Assembly (NCBI GenBank): GCA_900319795.1
Contig: ONPU01000001.1
Coordinates: 186,001 to 250,000 of the forward strand
DNA: 64,000 nt
Direction of reading: 5' to 3'
Source: an uncultured Eubacteriales bacterium
GTDB lineage: Bacteria > Bacillota > Clostridia > Lachnospirales > Lachnospiraceae
Shown here: positions 53,845-63,047 of the stretch, piece after piece
Layout of the letters: every line of letters begins with the position of its first letter
Numbering within the stretch: the stretch's first letter is position 1
The notes under the pieces: model-generated
What the model was told of the DNA's origin: nothing
Database searches by the model: none
What the model saw: only the letters and a program-made list of their open reading frames with translations
Program-made: the position numbers and the translations under genes

Positions 53845-54795
53845 TTAAAGCATTTCTCCTATGACCGCAAGCGCCCCATCCAGCACCTGCTTTTCATCTC
53901 CGCTCATATTGCAGCCGGCAGCCCGGACATGTCCGCCGCCTCCGAAGACGGCACAGGCCTTCGAAACATCGAGTACGCTTTTGCTGCGCATGGAAAGCTT
54001 CCAATACCCGTCCGAAACCTCATAGGCGAAAATCGCGGCTTCGACGCCTTCTATAAATCTCAGTTGACTGACGATCATATCGAGATCTTCGAGCGTTGCG
54101 CCGTATTCCTTCATCTCAGATATACTGAGAGTTACTGCCGCTGTCTTTCCGCTGTGATAAAGCTGCGCTTTATTAAGGGTATAGCCCATAATACGGGACT
54201 GGACAAATGTCCTCTCGTTAAAACTCCGATCGATAATAGAGGAAAAATCAATGCCGTATTCCAGCAGATCAGCAGCAAGGCGAAGCGTCTTGGGTCTGGT
54301 ATTCTGATACTGGAACACGCCCGTATCATGAATCATTCCCGTATACAGGCAGGAAGCGATGTCCCTGTCCATAAACTGCCGGTCATACATTTCGCACAGA
54401 ACTTCCGCGCAGGATCCGGCTTCCGCGTCCACAATATTCGTATCGGCGAATCCCGGATTCGTCACATGGTGATCAATACAGATGGTATTGACCGCCTTTC
54501 CGAACAGTTCCTTCGCGACGCCGATTCTCTCAATTTCACTGACGTCGCAGGTAATGAAAAGATCAAAAACCCGATCATCCTCTTCGTGAACGGACCGGCC
54601 GTATCCGGGCAGATTCTTCAGTTCGCCTTTGATCTCCTCCAGATAAAGCGCGACATCCGTGATTTCCGGATGCGCTTTTTTCAGATACAGATAAAGGGAC
54701 GTGCAGCTGCCGATGCAGTCCCCGTCAGGGTGTACATGACCGGCTATCCCGATATTTCGCGGCTTCAGTTCACGCACAAGTTCACTGATCTTCAA
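53845..54795 (-). CDS. nrnA: Oligoribonuclease / pAp phosphatase NrnA (DHH family)
   Basis: NrnA degrades short RNA oligonucleotides and 3'-phosphoadenosine-5'-phosphate. The 316-residue DHH/DHHA1 product shows AGHVHPDGDCIGSC (about 20), ITCDVSEIERIG, CIDHHVTNPGFAD and the C-terminal GGGGHVRAAGCNMSG. The likely start is TTG at 54795 with AGGAG 8 nt upstream; ATG 54813 would extend into rbfA. It follows rbfA with a 14-bp overlap. Confidence 0.94.
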   Translation of the reverse strand: MKISELVRELKPRNIGIAGHVHPDGDCIGSCTSLYLYLKKAHPEITDVALYLEEIKGELKNLPGYGRSVHEEDDRVFDLFITCDVSEIERIGVAKELFGKAVNTICIDHHVTNPGFADTNIVDAEAGSCAEVLCEMYDRQFMDRDIASCLYTGMIHDTGVFQYQNTRPKTLRLAADLLEYGIDFSSIIDRSFNERTFVQSRIMGYTLNKAQLYHSGKTAAVTLSISEMKEYGATLEDLDMIVSQLRFIEGVEAAIFAYEVSDGYWKLSMRSKSVLDVSKACAVFGGGGHVRAAGCNMSGDEKQVLDGALAVIGEML

Positions 54796-55159
54796 TATGG
54801 CTCTCCTCATCATGGCGGATCACTTCGTCGATCAGCTTTGACATTTCCACGCCTCTGCCGATGGACTGATCCATGACAAATGTAAGCTCCGGCGTATTGC
54901 GCAGGTTCAGTCTGTGGGCCAGTTCTCTCCGGATATAGCCCTTCGCGGAATTCAGGCCTTCCATCGTTTCACGGACGGTATCCTCATCCCCCAGAACAGA
55001 AATATAGACTTTGCATGTTTTCAGGTCCGGGGCCACAATCGCGTCGGTTACGGATGTCATGATTCCGACGCGCGGATCCTTGACATCTCTTATGATAGAA
55101 GTAAGAGCGCGGGTGACTTCACCGTTCACCCGCAGATTCTTCTGACTGAATTTTCTCAT
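54782..55159 (-). CDS. rbfA: 30S ribosome-binding factor A
   Basis: RbfA binds immature 30S subunits and helps 16S 5'-end maturation. The 125-residue product has the KH-like fold with REAL-type motifs: NGEVTRALTSIIRDVKDPRV, VSVLGDEDTVRETMEGL and RIPELTF-like NTPELTFVMDQSIGRG. It overlaps the infB stop by 4 bp. Confidence 0.95.
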   Translation of the reverse strand: MRKFSQKNLRVNGEVTRALTSIIRDVKDPRVGIMTSVTDAIVAPDLKTCKVYISVLGDEDTVRETMEGLNSAKGYIRRELAHRLNLRNTPELTFVMDQSIGRGVEMSKLIDEVIRHDEESHIEDQ

Positions 55160-58100
55160 TCTCTCGGCACCTCAACCATGATATAGGCTTCGACGGTATC
55201 ATCTACTTCAAAGTCTCCGAATCCGTCAAATACAAAACCGCATTCATAGCCTTCACGTACCTCTTTGACATCGTCCTTAAAACGCTTCAAAGACGCGAGC
55301 GCACCTTCGTAAATCTTCTCTTCCCCACGGAAAACACGTACTTTGCTGTTCCGTGTGAAGATGCCGTCTCTGATATACGCGCCGGCGATATTGCCGACTC
55401 CGGAGGCCTTGAAGATCTGTCTGATCTCGGCATGGCCCTGGATCTTTTCTTCGTATACTGCCGCTCTCATACCCTTCAGAGCTCTCTCCACATCTTCCAG
55501 CGCCTCGTAAATGACGTTGTAGAGGTGGATATCCACTTTCTGGGTGTCCGCCATGGATTTCGCCGTGGCATCCGGCCGTACATTGAAGCCGATGATAATG
55601 GCATTTGACGCTGCCGCGAGGCTCACATCGGATTCGTTGATCGCGCCGACGCCGCCGTGAATCACTTTTACGACGACCTCGTCGTTGGAGAGTTTCAGAA
55701 GTGACTGAGAAACCGCTTCCACCGAGCCCTGTACGTCCGCCTTTACAACAATCGGAAGTTCCTTCAGATTGCCTTCCTTGATCTGGTTGAACAGATCGTC
55801 CAGGGACATCTGGGTCTTTGTCTCTTCAATAAGATTCTTCTTTCCTTCACTGACGAAGACAGCCGCGAAGTCTTTCGCTTCTCTGTCAGTATCCATCGCC
55901 ACAAGGACTTCTCCCGCTTCGGGAACCAGATTGAGACCGATGATTTCCACAGGCATGGAAGGTGTCGCTTTATGAAGCCGTCTGCCGTTTTCATCCGTCA
56001 TGGCACGTACTTTGCCGTGAGCTGCTCCGCAGGCGATAAAGTCACCCTGTCTCAAAGTACCCTTCTGAACCAGAATGGAAGCAACCGGTCCGCGTCCCTT
56101 GTCCAGTTTGGCCTCGAGGACGATACCGCGCGCTTTTCTGTTCGCGTTGGCCTTCAGTTCGTGCATTTCCGACGTAAGAAGGATCATTTCAAGAAGATTG
56201 TCGAGACCTTCCTGCGTTTTCGCGGAAACGGGGCAGAATACGGTAGAGCCGCCCCAATCCTCGGAAACAAGTCCGTATTCGGATAATTCCTGCTTGACCC
56301 TGTCAATATTTGCGCCGGGTTTATCAATTTTATTGACGGCAACGATAATCTCCGTCCCCGCCGCTTTCGCGTGATTGATCGCTTCCACGGTCTGAGGCAT
56401 CACGCCGTCGTCAGCAGCTACAACGAGTACGGCAATATCCGTCGCGTTGGCGCCGCGCATACGCATCGCGGTAAACGCCTCGTGTCCCGGTGTATCGAGG
56501 AATGTGATCTTCTGTCCGCGGATCGATACCATATAGGCACCGATATGCTGAGTGATACCGCCTGCTTCGCGGTCGGTAACATGGGTGTTTCTGATCGCGT
56601 CCAGGAGCGATGTCTTGCCGTGGTCAACGTGACCCATTACGCACACTACAGGCGGACGCGGAGTCATGACCTCTTCTTCCTCGGCTTCTTCCGCGAGAAG
56701 AGCACCGATGACATCCTCTTTTTCCTCCATCTCACAGATGATATCGTGTTCAAGCGCGATTTCTTCCGCTTTTTCATAAGGAATCTCATGGTTGAGCGTT
56801 ACCATCTCTCCCTTGAGGAACAGTTCCTTGATAATCTGGGACCCCGGAATTTTCATCCGTTCCGCCAGATCTCTGATCGTAATCCTTTCCGGTACGCGGA
56901 TCTCAGTGACGACTTCCTCTTTTTTCTCGGAAGGAGCGTTTGTACGCTTCTTCTGAAGGGCCTTCGGGATGCGGCTGAATGTCTGGCCCTGACGGCCGGT
57001 TTCATTCTTCCCGCGTCCGAGTTCACGACGTTCTTCGCGGCTTCTTTCACGATCCTTGCCATCGCCTCTCATGCGGCTTGTCTTTCTGGCAAGCGGCGCG
57101 TCGGAAGAAGGTGCAGGCGCACTGCCGCCCCTTAAAGGACCGCGTCCCGCAAATCCGCCGGGCGCTGCCTGACGGCCGCCCGCAGACGTCCTCGTACCCT
57201 GGTTTGTCCTTGGCCCGAATCCGCTTCGGTCATTCCGGTCCATGCGCATTCCGTCACGCGGAGCGCCGTTACGGGGCGGTCTGCCCTGGGCATCGTTTCT
57301 TCTGCCGGTTCCTGCCGCGGCACCCTGATTTCTTCCGGGTCCCCGTCTGTCCTGATTTCTTGCGGACGGAGATCTGGAATTGTCTCTTCCCGTAAGGGAT
57401 TCCGAGGCAGCTCTTCCGATGGAGCGGATAATTCTTCCGTTTCTGAATCCGGTATCCTGTTTTTCATTTTTTTCCGCGGGCTTCTCAGCAGCCTTCTCGG
57501 CTTTTTCACTCTCATCGGATGCAGCCGGGATCGCGGATGTCTCTTCTTTTTTCGGCGCAGCAGCAGGCACTGCCTCTTCAGACGAAGGAGCTTTCAGGTT
57601 CTCCTCAGCTTTTTCGGCAGCCTTCTCTTCCGCAGGCGCTTCAGACACACTTTCAGGAGTCTTCTCCGGAACCGCTTCCTCATGAGGAACCGTTTTCGTT
57701 TCTTTTACGGGCGCGGCGGTTTCCGGTACGGCAGCCTCCGGAGCTTTCTCCGCGACTGTCTCACTGACTGCAGCCGGGATATTTTCAGAGACGGCCTCCG
57801 AAGCAGGTTCCGCCCGGACTTCCTTTGGCGCAGCAGAAACAACAGGTTCCTCTTTGAGCTCCGGTTTTTCTTCCGGTGCCTTAGTCGGGGCTGCCTGTGG
57901 TTTGCGCGGTCTTCTCTGAAGCTGTTTCGTCGCGTTCTGCGAACGGAACACTCTCACGAAGCCCGATTTCTTCGGTTTTTCTTCATCAGGTTCTTCCGAC
58001 GGAACCGCGGCGCTTTCGGCCTTCTCTACGGTTGTTTCTGCCTTCGGCTGCTCGGATGCGGTTTCATCTGAAGCGCCGAATTTTGCCCGGATACCGGCAA

Positions 58101-58227
58101 TTTCGCTGTCCGGGACAAGACTGACAGCCGTGATGGCCTCATAGCCTTTCTCCTTAAGATAAGCGACAAGTTCCTTATTGGAAATGCCGACTTCACCCGC
58201 CAGGTTGTGAACCTTGATTTTTGCCAT
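55156..58227 (-). CDS. infB: Translation initiation factor IF-2
   Basis: IF-2 is the GTPase that brings fMet-tRNA to the 30S and joins subunits. The 1023-residue product begins with an IF2-N domain ([19 protein letters not shown]), then about 400 residues of Ala/Glu/Pro- and later Arg/Gly-rich linker, a second IF2-N ([18 protein letters not shown]), the G domain with [24 protein letters not shown] and NKIDKPGAN, and the C-terminal fMet-binding domains. The long low-complexity linker is typical of Clostridia. AGGGAG precedes the ATG. Confidence 0.98.
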   Translation of the reverse strand: MAKIKVHNLAGEVGISNKELVAYLKEKGYEAITAVSLVPDSEIAGIRAKFGASDETASEQPKAETTVEKAESAAVPSEEPDEEKPKKSGFVRVFRSQNATKQLQRRPRKPQAAPTKAPEEKPELKEEPVVSAAPKEVRAEPASEAVSENIPAAVSETVAEKAPEAAVPETAAPVKETKTVPHEEAVPEKTPESVSEAPAEEKAAEKAEENLKAPSSEEAVPAAAPKKEETSAIPAASDESEKAEKAAEKPAEKNEKQDTGFRNGRIIRSIGRAASESLTGRDNSRSPSARNQDRRGPGRNQGAAAGTGRRNDAQGRPPRNGAPRDGMRMDRNDRSGFGPRTNQGTRTSAGGRQAAPGGFAGRGPLRGGSAPAPSSDAPLARKTSRMRGDGKDRERSREERRELGRGKNETGRQGQTFSRIPKALQKKRTNAPSEKKEEVVTEIRVPERITIRDLAERMKIPGSQIIKELFLKGEMVTLNHEIPYEKAEEIALEHDIICEMEEKEDVIGALLAEEAEEEEVMTPRPPVVCVMGHVDHGKTSLLDAIRNTHVTDREAGGITQHIGAYMVSIRGQKITFLDTPGHEAFTAMRMRGANATDIAVLVVAADDGVMPQTVEAINHAKAAGTEIIVAVNKIDKPGANIDRVKQELSEYGLVSEDWGGSTVFCPVSAKTQEGLDNLLEMILLTSEMHELKANANRKARGIVLEAKLDKGRGPVASILVQKGTLRQGDFIACGAAHGKVRAMTDENGRRLHKATPSMPVEIIGLNLVPEAGEVLVAMDTDREAKDFAAVFVSEGKKNLIEETKTQMSLDDLFNQIKEGNLKELPIVVKADVQGSVEAVSQSLLKLSNDEVVVKVIHGGVGAINESDVSLAAASNAIIIGFNVRPDATAKSMADTQKVDIHLYNVIYEALEDVERALKGMRAAVYEEKIQGHAEIRQIFKASGVGNIAGAYIRDGIFTRNSKVRVFRGEEKIYEGALASLKRFKDDVKEVREGYECGFVFDGFGDFEVDDTVEAYIMVEVPRE

Positions 58228-58257
58228 ACTGAACTCTCCCTCTTAGTGTTATTCCCG

Positions 58258-58283
58258 GAACCTTCCTCACACAGGCAAGGTTC
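58258..58283 (-). other. Hairpin in the ylxQ-infB gap
   Basis: GAACCTT/AAGGTTC with inner CCT/AGG and one bulge lies in the 63-bp gap. No U tract follows on the minus strand, so it is unlikely to be a terminator; it may slow or protect the infB leader. Confidence 0.4.
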
Positions 58284-58290
58284 TCAAAAT

Positions 58291-58635
58291 TCATTGAAGT
58301 TCTGTTTGAAGAACTTTTATTATTGCCTCTGCCAGCCGTTGATCAGTAACCGCAGCAGTAGCACGGTAATTTTTCCCGATTACATGTCCGAGCGTTTCTT
58401 TATCGAAGAGCTCGCATACGGGAACATTGTATTTTGAGCACAATCTCTGAAAATGCTCTTTTGTATTCATCGACGCGTCAGAAGAAAGAAGCAGCAGGTA
58501 TACATTTTTCTGGCGGATCGCCTTTTCGGCGGAAAACTCACCGCTCATCACTTTGCCTGCCCTTGCCGCAAGTCCGAGATATCCGGCCGCTTTATCCAAA
58601 TTCATCAATTCCCTCTGCTCCTGACAGATGTTCAT
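58291..58635 (-). CDS. L7Ae-family RNA-binding protein YlxQ
   Basis: YlxQ is a ribosomal L7Ae/L30e/Gadd45-like protein that binds kink-turn RNAs. The 114-residue product has LGLAARAGKVMSGE, AIRQKNVYLLLLSSDAS and the C-terminal DQRLAEAIIKVL. ATG 58635 is chosen over TTG 58644 because AGGA is spaced 9 nt before it. It is in its standard place between ylxR and infB. Confidence 0.9.
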   Translation of the reverse strand: MNICQEQRELMNLDKAAGYLGLAARAGKVMSGEFSAEKAIRQKNVYLLLLSSDASMNTKEHFQRLCSKYNVPVCELFDKETLGHVIGKNYRATAAVTDQRLAEAIIKVLQTELQ

Positions 58636-58640
58636 CAGCG

Positions 58641-58937
58641 TCAATCCTGTTTCAGTGACTCAAACAATTCCCTATAGGAAGCAGGATCAGCCGTGAAACT
58701 GTTTTTAAATGCTCTTTGAAAAGCACCTGTTTTCAACGCTTTTTCAAAACATCTGAAGTCCCTGCAGACATACGCTCCCCGTCCGTTCTTTTTCATGCTC
58801 GGATCATATTCGGGGAGGCCGTCCGCGCCTTCAATAAAACGAATCAGTTCCCGTTTAGGCTTCTTCGTCCTGCAGGCCAGGCAGCTCCTTTGCGGCTCCT
58901 TCCGGTACAAGTCCGTCGTCTTCGAATTCTTCTTCAT
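58641..58937 (-). CDS. ylxR: YlxR (DUF448) family RNA-binding protein, RNase P modulator RnpM type
   Basis: YlxR homologues bind RNA; recent work names one RnpM, a modulator of RNase P. The 98-residue product has the family core [18 protein letters not shown] and KKNGRGAYVCRDFRCF. I chose ATG 58937, which has GGTGAG upstream; it overlaps the end of nusA by 83 bp in another frame. A TTG at 58910 would reduce the overlap but has no site. Confidence 0.88.
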   Translation of the reverse strand: MKKNSKTTDLYRKEPQRSCLACRTKKPKRELIRFIEGADGLPEYDPSMKKNGRGAYVCRDFRCFEKALKTGAFQRAFKNSFTADPASYRELFESLKQD

Positions 58938-60036
58938 AATACTCACCGTTTTCATCGAAATCATCCAGGTAAAGCTCGTCGAAATCACCTGATTCACGGG
59001 CCTGCGACTCAGACTTGATATCAATCTTATATCCGGTCAGTCTGGCTGCCAGACGGGCATTCTGTCCTTCCTTACCGATGGCAAGAGACAGCTGGTAATC
59101 CGGAACAATGACCTTCGCGCTCTTTTCATCGGGCTGGGCGCCGACGGTGATGACCTTTGCCGGACTTAAAGCGTTTTCAATCAAAACGGCAGGATTTTCA
59201 TCCCATTCGACAATATCGATCTTCTCCCCGCGCAGCTCGTCTACGACAGCTCCGACACGGCTTCCGTTCATACCGACACAGGCGCCTACCGGATCCACGT
59301 CCGGATCATTGGACCAGACGGCCATCTTGGTTCTGGAGCCCGGTTCTCTCGAGATGGCTCTGATTTCAACAGTGCCGTCACGCACTTCGGAAACCTCTTC
59401 CTCAAAAAGTCTGCGGACCAGATCGGGATGCGTTCTGGATACGAGAATACGGGGTCCCTTGGTGGAATTGCGTACGTCCACGACAAAGACCTTCACACGG
59501 TCCGTCGGGCGGAAGCGTTCGCCTCTCACCTGTTCATTTTCATTCAGAAGCGCGTCCGCTTTCCCGAGATTGATCACATAGGCATTGCCCTGCATTCTGG
59601 AGACGACTCCGGAAACAACCTCCCTCAGTTTGCTGTTATACTGGTTAAATACCGCGTTTCTCTCTTCTTCACGGATGCGCTGAAGGATGATGTTCTTCGC
59701 GTTCATTGTAGCGATGCGGCCGAAATCCCTCGAATTGATGTCAAGGGTAATGATGTCGCCTTCCTCCGCGTCCGGGTCCGTTTTTCTGGCTTCTTCCAGA
59801 GTGACCTGAAGCGTGGAATCCACGATTTCATCTTCATTCGCAACCACTTCTTTTTCCGCTGTTACGGAATACTCACAGGTTTCGGGATCGATGCTGACAA
59901 TAATATTGTCATTTTTTCCGAAATGTGACTTGCAGGCTGTCATCAGTGACTGCTCAATGGAGTCCAGCAGAGAGGCCTTGCTGATGCCCTTTTCCTTCTC
60001 CAGCAGCTCAATGGCTTCCTTGAGTTCCGTGTTCAT
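58855..60036 (-). CDS. nusA: Transcription termination/antitermination factor NusA
   Basis: NusA binds RNA polymerase and modulates pausing, termination and rRNA antitermination. The 393-residue product has the N-terminal RNAP-binding domain ([17 protein letters not shown]), an S1 domain ([19 protein letters not shown]) and two KH domains ([20 protein letters not shown] and [18 protein letters not shown]). An acidic tail ends it, and there are no Escherichia-type C-terminal repeats. AGGAGG precedes ATG. Confidence 0.98.
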   Translation of the reverse strand: MNTELKEAIELLEKEKGISKASLLDSIEQSLMTACKSHFGKNDNIIVSIDPETCEYSVTAEKEVVANEDEIVDSTLQVTLEEARKTDPDAEEGDIITLDINSRDFGRIATMNAKNIILQRIREEERNAVFNQYNSKLREVVSGVVSRMQGNAYVINLGKADALLNENEQVRGERFRPTDRVKVFVVDVRNSTKGPRILVSRTHPDLVRRLFEEEVSEVRDGTVEIRAISREPGSRTKMAVWSNDPDVDPVGACVGMNGSRVGAVVDELRGEKIDIVEWDENPAVLIENALSPAKVITVGAQPDEKSAKVIVPDYQLSLAIGKEGQNARLAARLTGYKIDIKSESQARESGDFDELYLDDFDENGEYYEEEFEDDGLVPEGAAKELPGLQDEEA

Positions 60037-60101
60037 ATTGTTTTCTCCTCCTGAATGCTAAGTTCCGTTTCCGGCATATCCCGTGAATATCCCCTGATGG
60101 T

Positions 60102-60572
60102 TCACAGGCTGTAAGTAAGACTGATTTTGGACAACTCGCTCTTTTCGAAGACTTTTGTTTCGCCGTCCGATTCCAATGTGACGGTCTTCGGGTCCTCCCC
60201 CACAAGGATTCCGCGAAGATCTTTGTGCCCGTCCCTGGCTTTATAAAAGCGCAGTTCCACTTCCCGGCCGATACCGTATTGGAAGTCGCGGGGACGCTTC
60301 AGCACTCTTCCGAGACCCGGTGAGGACACTTCCAGAGTGTACGCGTCCGGAATCAGATCCGCTTCGTCAAGCAGGGGATCCAGTTCGCGGCTCACGTTCT
60401 CACAGTCCGTAATCCCTACGCCGCCCTCTTTATCGATGTAACATCTGAGGAAATATTCTCCGCCTTCTTTGACATATTCCGCGTCAACACCGATGAGGCC
60501 GTTCTTTTGAAGGATCGGCGTCATCATTTCCCAGACCTTTTCCTCAATCTGCTCTTTCCTGCTCAACGACAT
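60102..60572 (-). CDS. rimP: Ribosome maturation factor RimP
   Basis: RimP assists 30S assembly. The 156-residue product has GLIGVDAEYVKEGGEYFLRC, the conserved GITDCENVSRELDPLLDE and YTLEVSSPGLGRVLKRPRDF. ATG 60572 is taken (AGGGAG upstream); upstream codons fall into the leader hairpin. It heads the nine-gene operon ending in ribF. Confidence 0.96.
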   Translation of the reverse strand: MSLSRKEQIEEKVWEMMTPILQKNGLIGVDAEYVKEGGEYFLRCYIDKEGGVGITDCENVSRELDPLLDEADLIPDAYTLEVSSPGLGRVLKRPRDFQYGIGREVELRFYKARDGHKDLRGILVGEDPKTVTLESDGETKVFEKSELSKISLTYSL

Positions 60573-60589
60573 TGTCTCCCTACAACAGT

Positions 60590-60617
60590 TTGGAGCGGAC
60601 ATCAGTGTCCGCTCCAA
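60590..60617 (-). promoter_or_regulatory. 12-bp hairpin in the rimP operon leader
   Basis: A perfect stem TTGGAGCGGACA/TGTCCGCTCCAA with a 4-nt loop lies 17 nt ahead of the rimP start. The region after it is not U-rich, so it is not a plain terminator; it may block or expose the ribosome site or be a nuclease site. Confidence 0.6.
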
Positions 60618-60642
60618 CTACAGTTCCATAAGTACCTTTGTA

Positions 60643-60671
60643 AATATAGCACCGAGCCTGACCAAATGCAA
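60643..60671 (-). promoter_or_regulatory. Promoter of the rimP-nusA-infB-ribF operon
   Basis: The minus strand has -35 TTGCAT (60671-60666), a 17-bp spacer and -10 TATATT (60648-60643). The predicted start is about 20 nt before the leader hairpin. Confidence 0.8.
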
Positions 60672-60721
60672 GCTGTTTTTGCCTTATTTTAAGCATTTTC
60701 CGGCGTTTTCGGTATCAATAT

Positions 60722-62983
60722 TCACTTTTTATTTCCCTTGCCTCCCCGTTTGGAGAGCTTGAGACGGTTCAGGGAAACCTTCGTGTTTTTATAAGGCAGT
60801 ATACATTCTTTCGCGTTTTCGATGAGATGGACGGATTCCAGCGCATCGCCGTCGCCAAGAGTGATTCCCTTTACGCCGTACGCGCTCTTTTTCAGGATGC
60901 TCGCTTCCGAAATGGGGAATTTCAGGAAATATCCCTTTTTGGTAATCAGCACAGCGTGCGCAAAATGATCCGCGGCTCCGGCATAGACAAGCATATCGTC
61001 TTCCTGCAGTTTCGTCGCCTGGACCGTACGGTTCCCGGAAATGAGCTCGTCTCCCTTCATCTGTTTGACAAAGCCCTTCTCTGTCGCCATGAATAACGTG
61101 CTTTGCGCGATTTCGGAGACCGGCATCACCGAAAGGATCCTCTCATCCTTATTTGAGAAATTGCTGAGGTTGTCCACGGGGATTCCCTTGTCTCTTAACT
61201 TGGTCTGAGGCAGATCGAGAACCTTGAAGCTGTGCAGTTTTCCTGTATCGGTAATGATGCCGATCCGGTCGGTATTGAGTACTCTGAATACCGCCCGCTT
61301 ATCCGCATCTGCCGCCTCGCGGTTCTTCTCATAGGTGGAAACGTCGATCGTACGGGCATAGCCGAAACGATCCAGAAGGAAGATCACTTCCTCCTCTTCG
61401 ACCGCTTTTTCCTGAAGGACAACCTGTTCCTCCTCCGTAAGAAGCGTCTTTCTTATCGTGCTGTATTCTTTTTTCAGACCCTCCAGTTCCGAAATCAGAA
61501 GATTGCTCATTGCTGTATGATCTTCCAGCAGATTTCTGTAGAGGTCTATTTTCTTCAGCGTCTCGTCATGTTCCTCGATCAGGGCATCCAGTTCAAGTCC
61601 GATGAGCTTGACAAGGCGCATGTCCAGGATCGCGTTGGCCTGTCTTTCGGTGAACATGAGGTTTCCGGCCGCTTTTTCGGATTTGGCGCTCTTAAAATGA
61701 ATCCCTTCCGTTTTCCCCATCACAAGGCAGTCCACGGCCATTTTCCTGGATTTCGATCCCCGGAGGATCTCGATTATCAGATCGATGACATCCACCGCCC
61801 TGATGAGGCCTTCCTGGATCTCTTTTCGTTCGAGTTCTTTCTCGAGCAGGTTCTCGTATTTCCGGGCGGCAATTTCAAACTGGAAATCCACCGATGCTTC
61901 GATCAGTTCCCGAAGGGACATTGTTTCCGGCCTGCCGTCCGAGACAACCAGCATATTGACGCCGAAGGTGTCCTCCAGCTTCGTCTTTTTATAGAGCAGA
62001 TTTAAAAGCGCGTCCGTATCCGTTCCCTTTTTGCATTCGATGACGATCCGGATACCTTCCTTGGAGCTCTGATTGGAAATGTCAACGATATCGCTTGTCT
62101 GACGCGTCTCGACCAGAGCGGCGGCATCGCTCATAAACCTTCCGATTCCGGCTCCGATCATGGTATAGGGAATTTCCGTAATAACAATATTGACTCTTCC
62201 TCCCTTGCCCTTTTCGATCTCCACGCGGCCGCGGACACGCAGTTTTCCCTGGCCTTTGCTGTAGATCTCTTCCAGTTCCGAACTGTTTACAACAAGTCCT
62301 CCGGTCGGGAAGTCGGGGCCTTTGATATACTTCATCAGATCTTTGGCCGAAAGCGAGTCGTCTTTTATAAATGCCTGAACGGCTTCAATCACTTCTCCCA
62401 CATTGTGCGGCGGAATGGATGTCGCCATACCGACGGCAATGCCTTCGGAACCGTTGATCAGGATATTCGGAAGCCTTGCGGGCAGCACCTCCGGTTCTTT
62501 TTCCGTCTCATCGAAATTCGGAACAAAACTCACAAGATCCTTGTCGAGATCCGTAAGAAAGATATCCTGAGTAAACTTCTCAAGCCTGGCCTCCGTATAA
62601 CGCATCGCGGCCGCTCCGTCTCCTTCGATGGAGCCGAAATTGCCGTGTCCGTCGACAAGGACTCTGCCCTTTTTAAAGTCCTGTGCCAGAACCACAAGCG
62701 CGTCATAGATGGAACTGTCCCCGTGAGGATGATATTTACCCATCGTATCACCCACAATACGGGCACTCTTTCTGTAGGGCCTGTCGTATCTTGTCCCGAG
62801 TTCCCACATATCGTAGAGAACTCTGCGCTGAACAGGCTTAAGCCCGTCCCTTACATCGGGAAGCGCGCGTGAAATGATGACGCTCATCGCGTAATCTATA
62901 TAATTCTTCTGCATGATCTCCGAATAGTCCGTCCGGATGATCATCTCATCTGTTTTTACTTCCGTTTCTTTATTTCTGCTCAT
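60722..62983 (-). CDS. parC: DNA topoisomerase IV subunit A (ParC / GyrA-like)
   Basis: This type IIA topoisomerase A subunit carries the DNA-cleaving tyrosine. The 753-residue product has [34 protein letters not shown], and the catalytic tyrosine in [13 protein letters not shown] (about residue 123), then the gate helices and a beta-pinwheel C-terminus. No QRRGGRG GyrA box is seen in the first blade, which argues for topo IV; a basic KRGGKGNKK stands at the very end. The pairing with the B subunit gene just upstream supports parEC. Confidence 0.9.
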   Translation of the reverse strand: MSRNKETEVKTDEMIIRTDYSEIMQKNYIDYAMSVIISRALPDVRDGLKPVQRRVLYDMWELGTRYDRPYRKSARIVGDTMGKYHPHGDSSIYDALVVLAQDFKKGRVLVDGHGNFGSIEGDGAAAMRYTEARLEKFTQDIFLTDLDKDLVSFVPNFDETEKEPEVLPARLPNILINGSEGIAVGMATSIPPHNVGEVIEAVQAFIKDDSLSAKDLMKYIKGPDFPTGGLVVNSSELEEIYSKGQGKLRVRGRVEIEKGKGGRVNIVITEIPYTMIGAGIGRFMSDAAALVETRQTSDIVDISNQSSKEGIRIVIECKKGTDTDALLNLLYKKTKLEDTFGVNMLVVSDGRPETMSLRELIEASVDFQFEIAARKYENLLEKELERKEIQEGLIRAVDVIDLIIEILRGSKSRKMAVDCLVMGKTEGIHFKSAKSEKAAGNLMFTERQANAILDMRLVKLIGLELDALIEEHDETLKKIDLYRNLLEDHTAMSNLLISELEGLKKEYSTIRKTLLTEEEQVVLQEKAVEEEEVIFLLDRFGYARTIDVSTYEKNREAADADKRAVFRVLNTDRIGIITDTGKLHSFKVLDLPQTKLRDKGIPVDNLSNFSNKDERILSVMPVSEIAQSTLFMATEKGFVKQMKGDELISGNRTVQATKLQEDDMLVYAGAADHFAHAVLITKKGYFLKFPISEASILKKSAYGVKGITLGDGDALESVHLIENAKECILPYKNTKVSLNRLKLSKRGGKGNKK

Positions 62984-63047
62984 CTTTTAAGCTCCGCTAA
63001 CCTTAATTGACAGGATCGGAAAACTCTCCGTCCTTATACGCGCTTCT

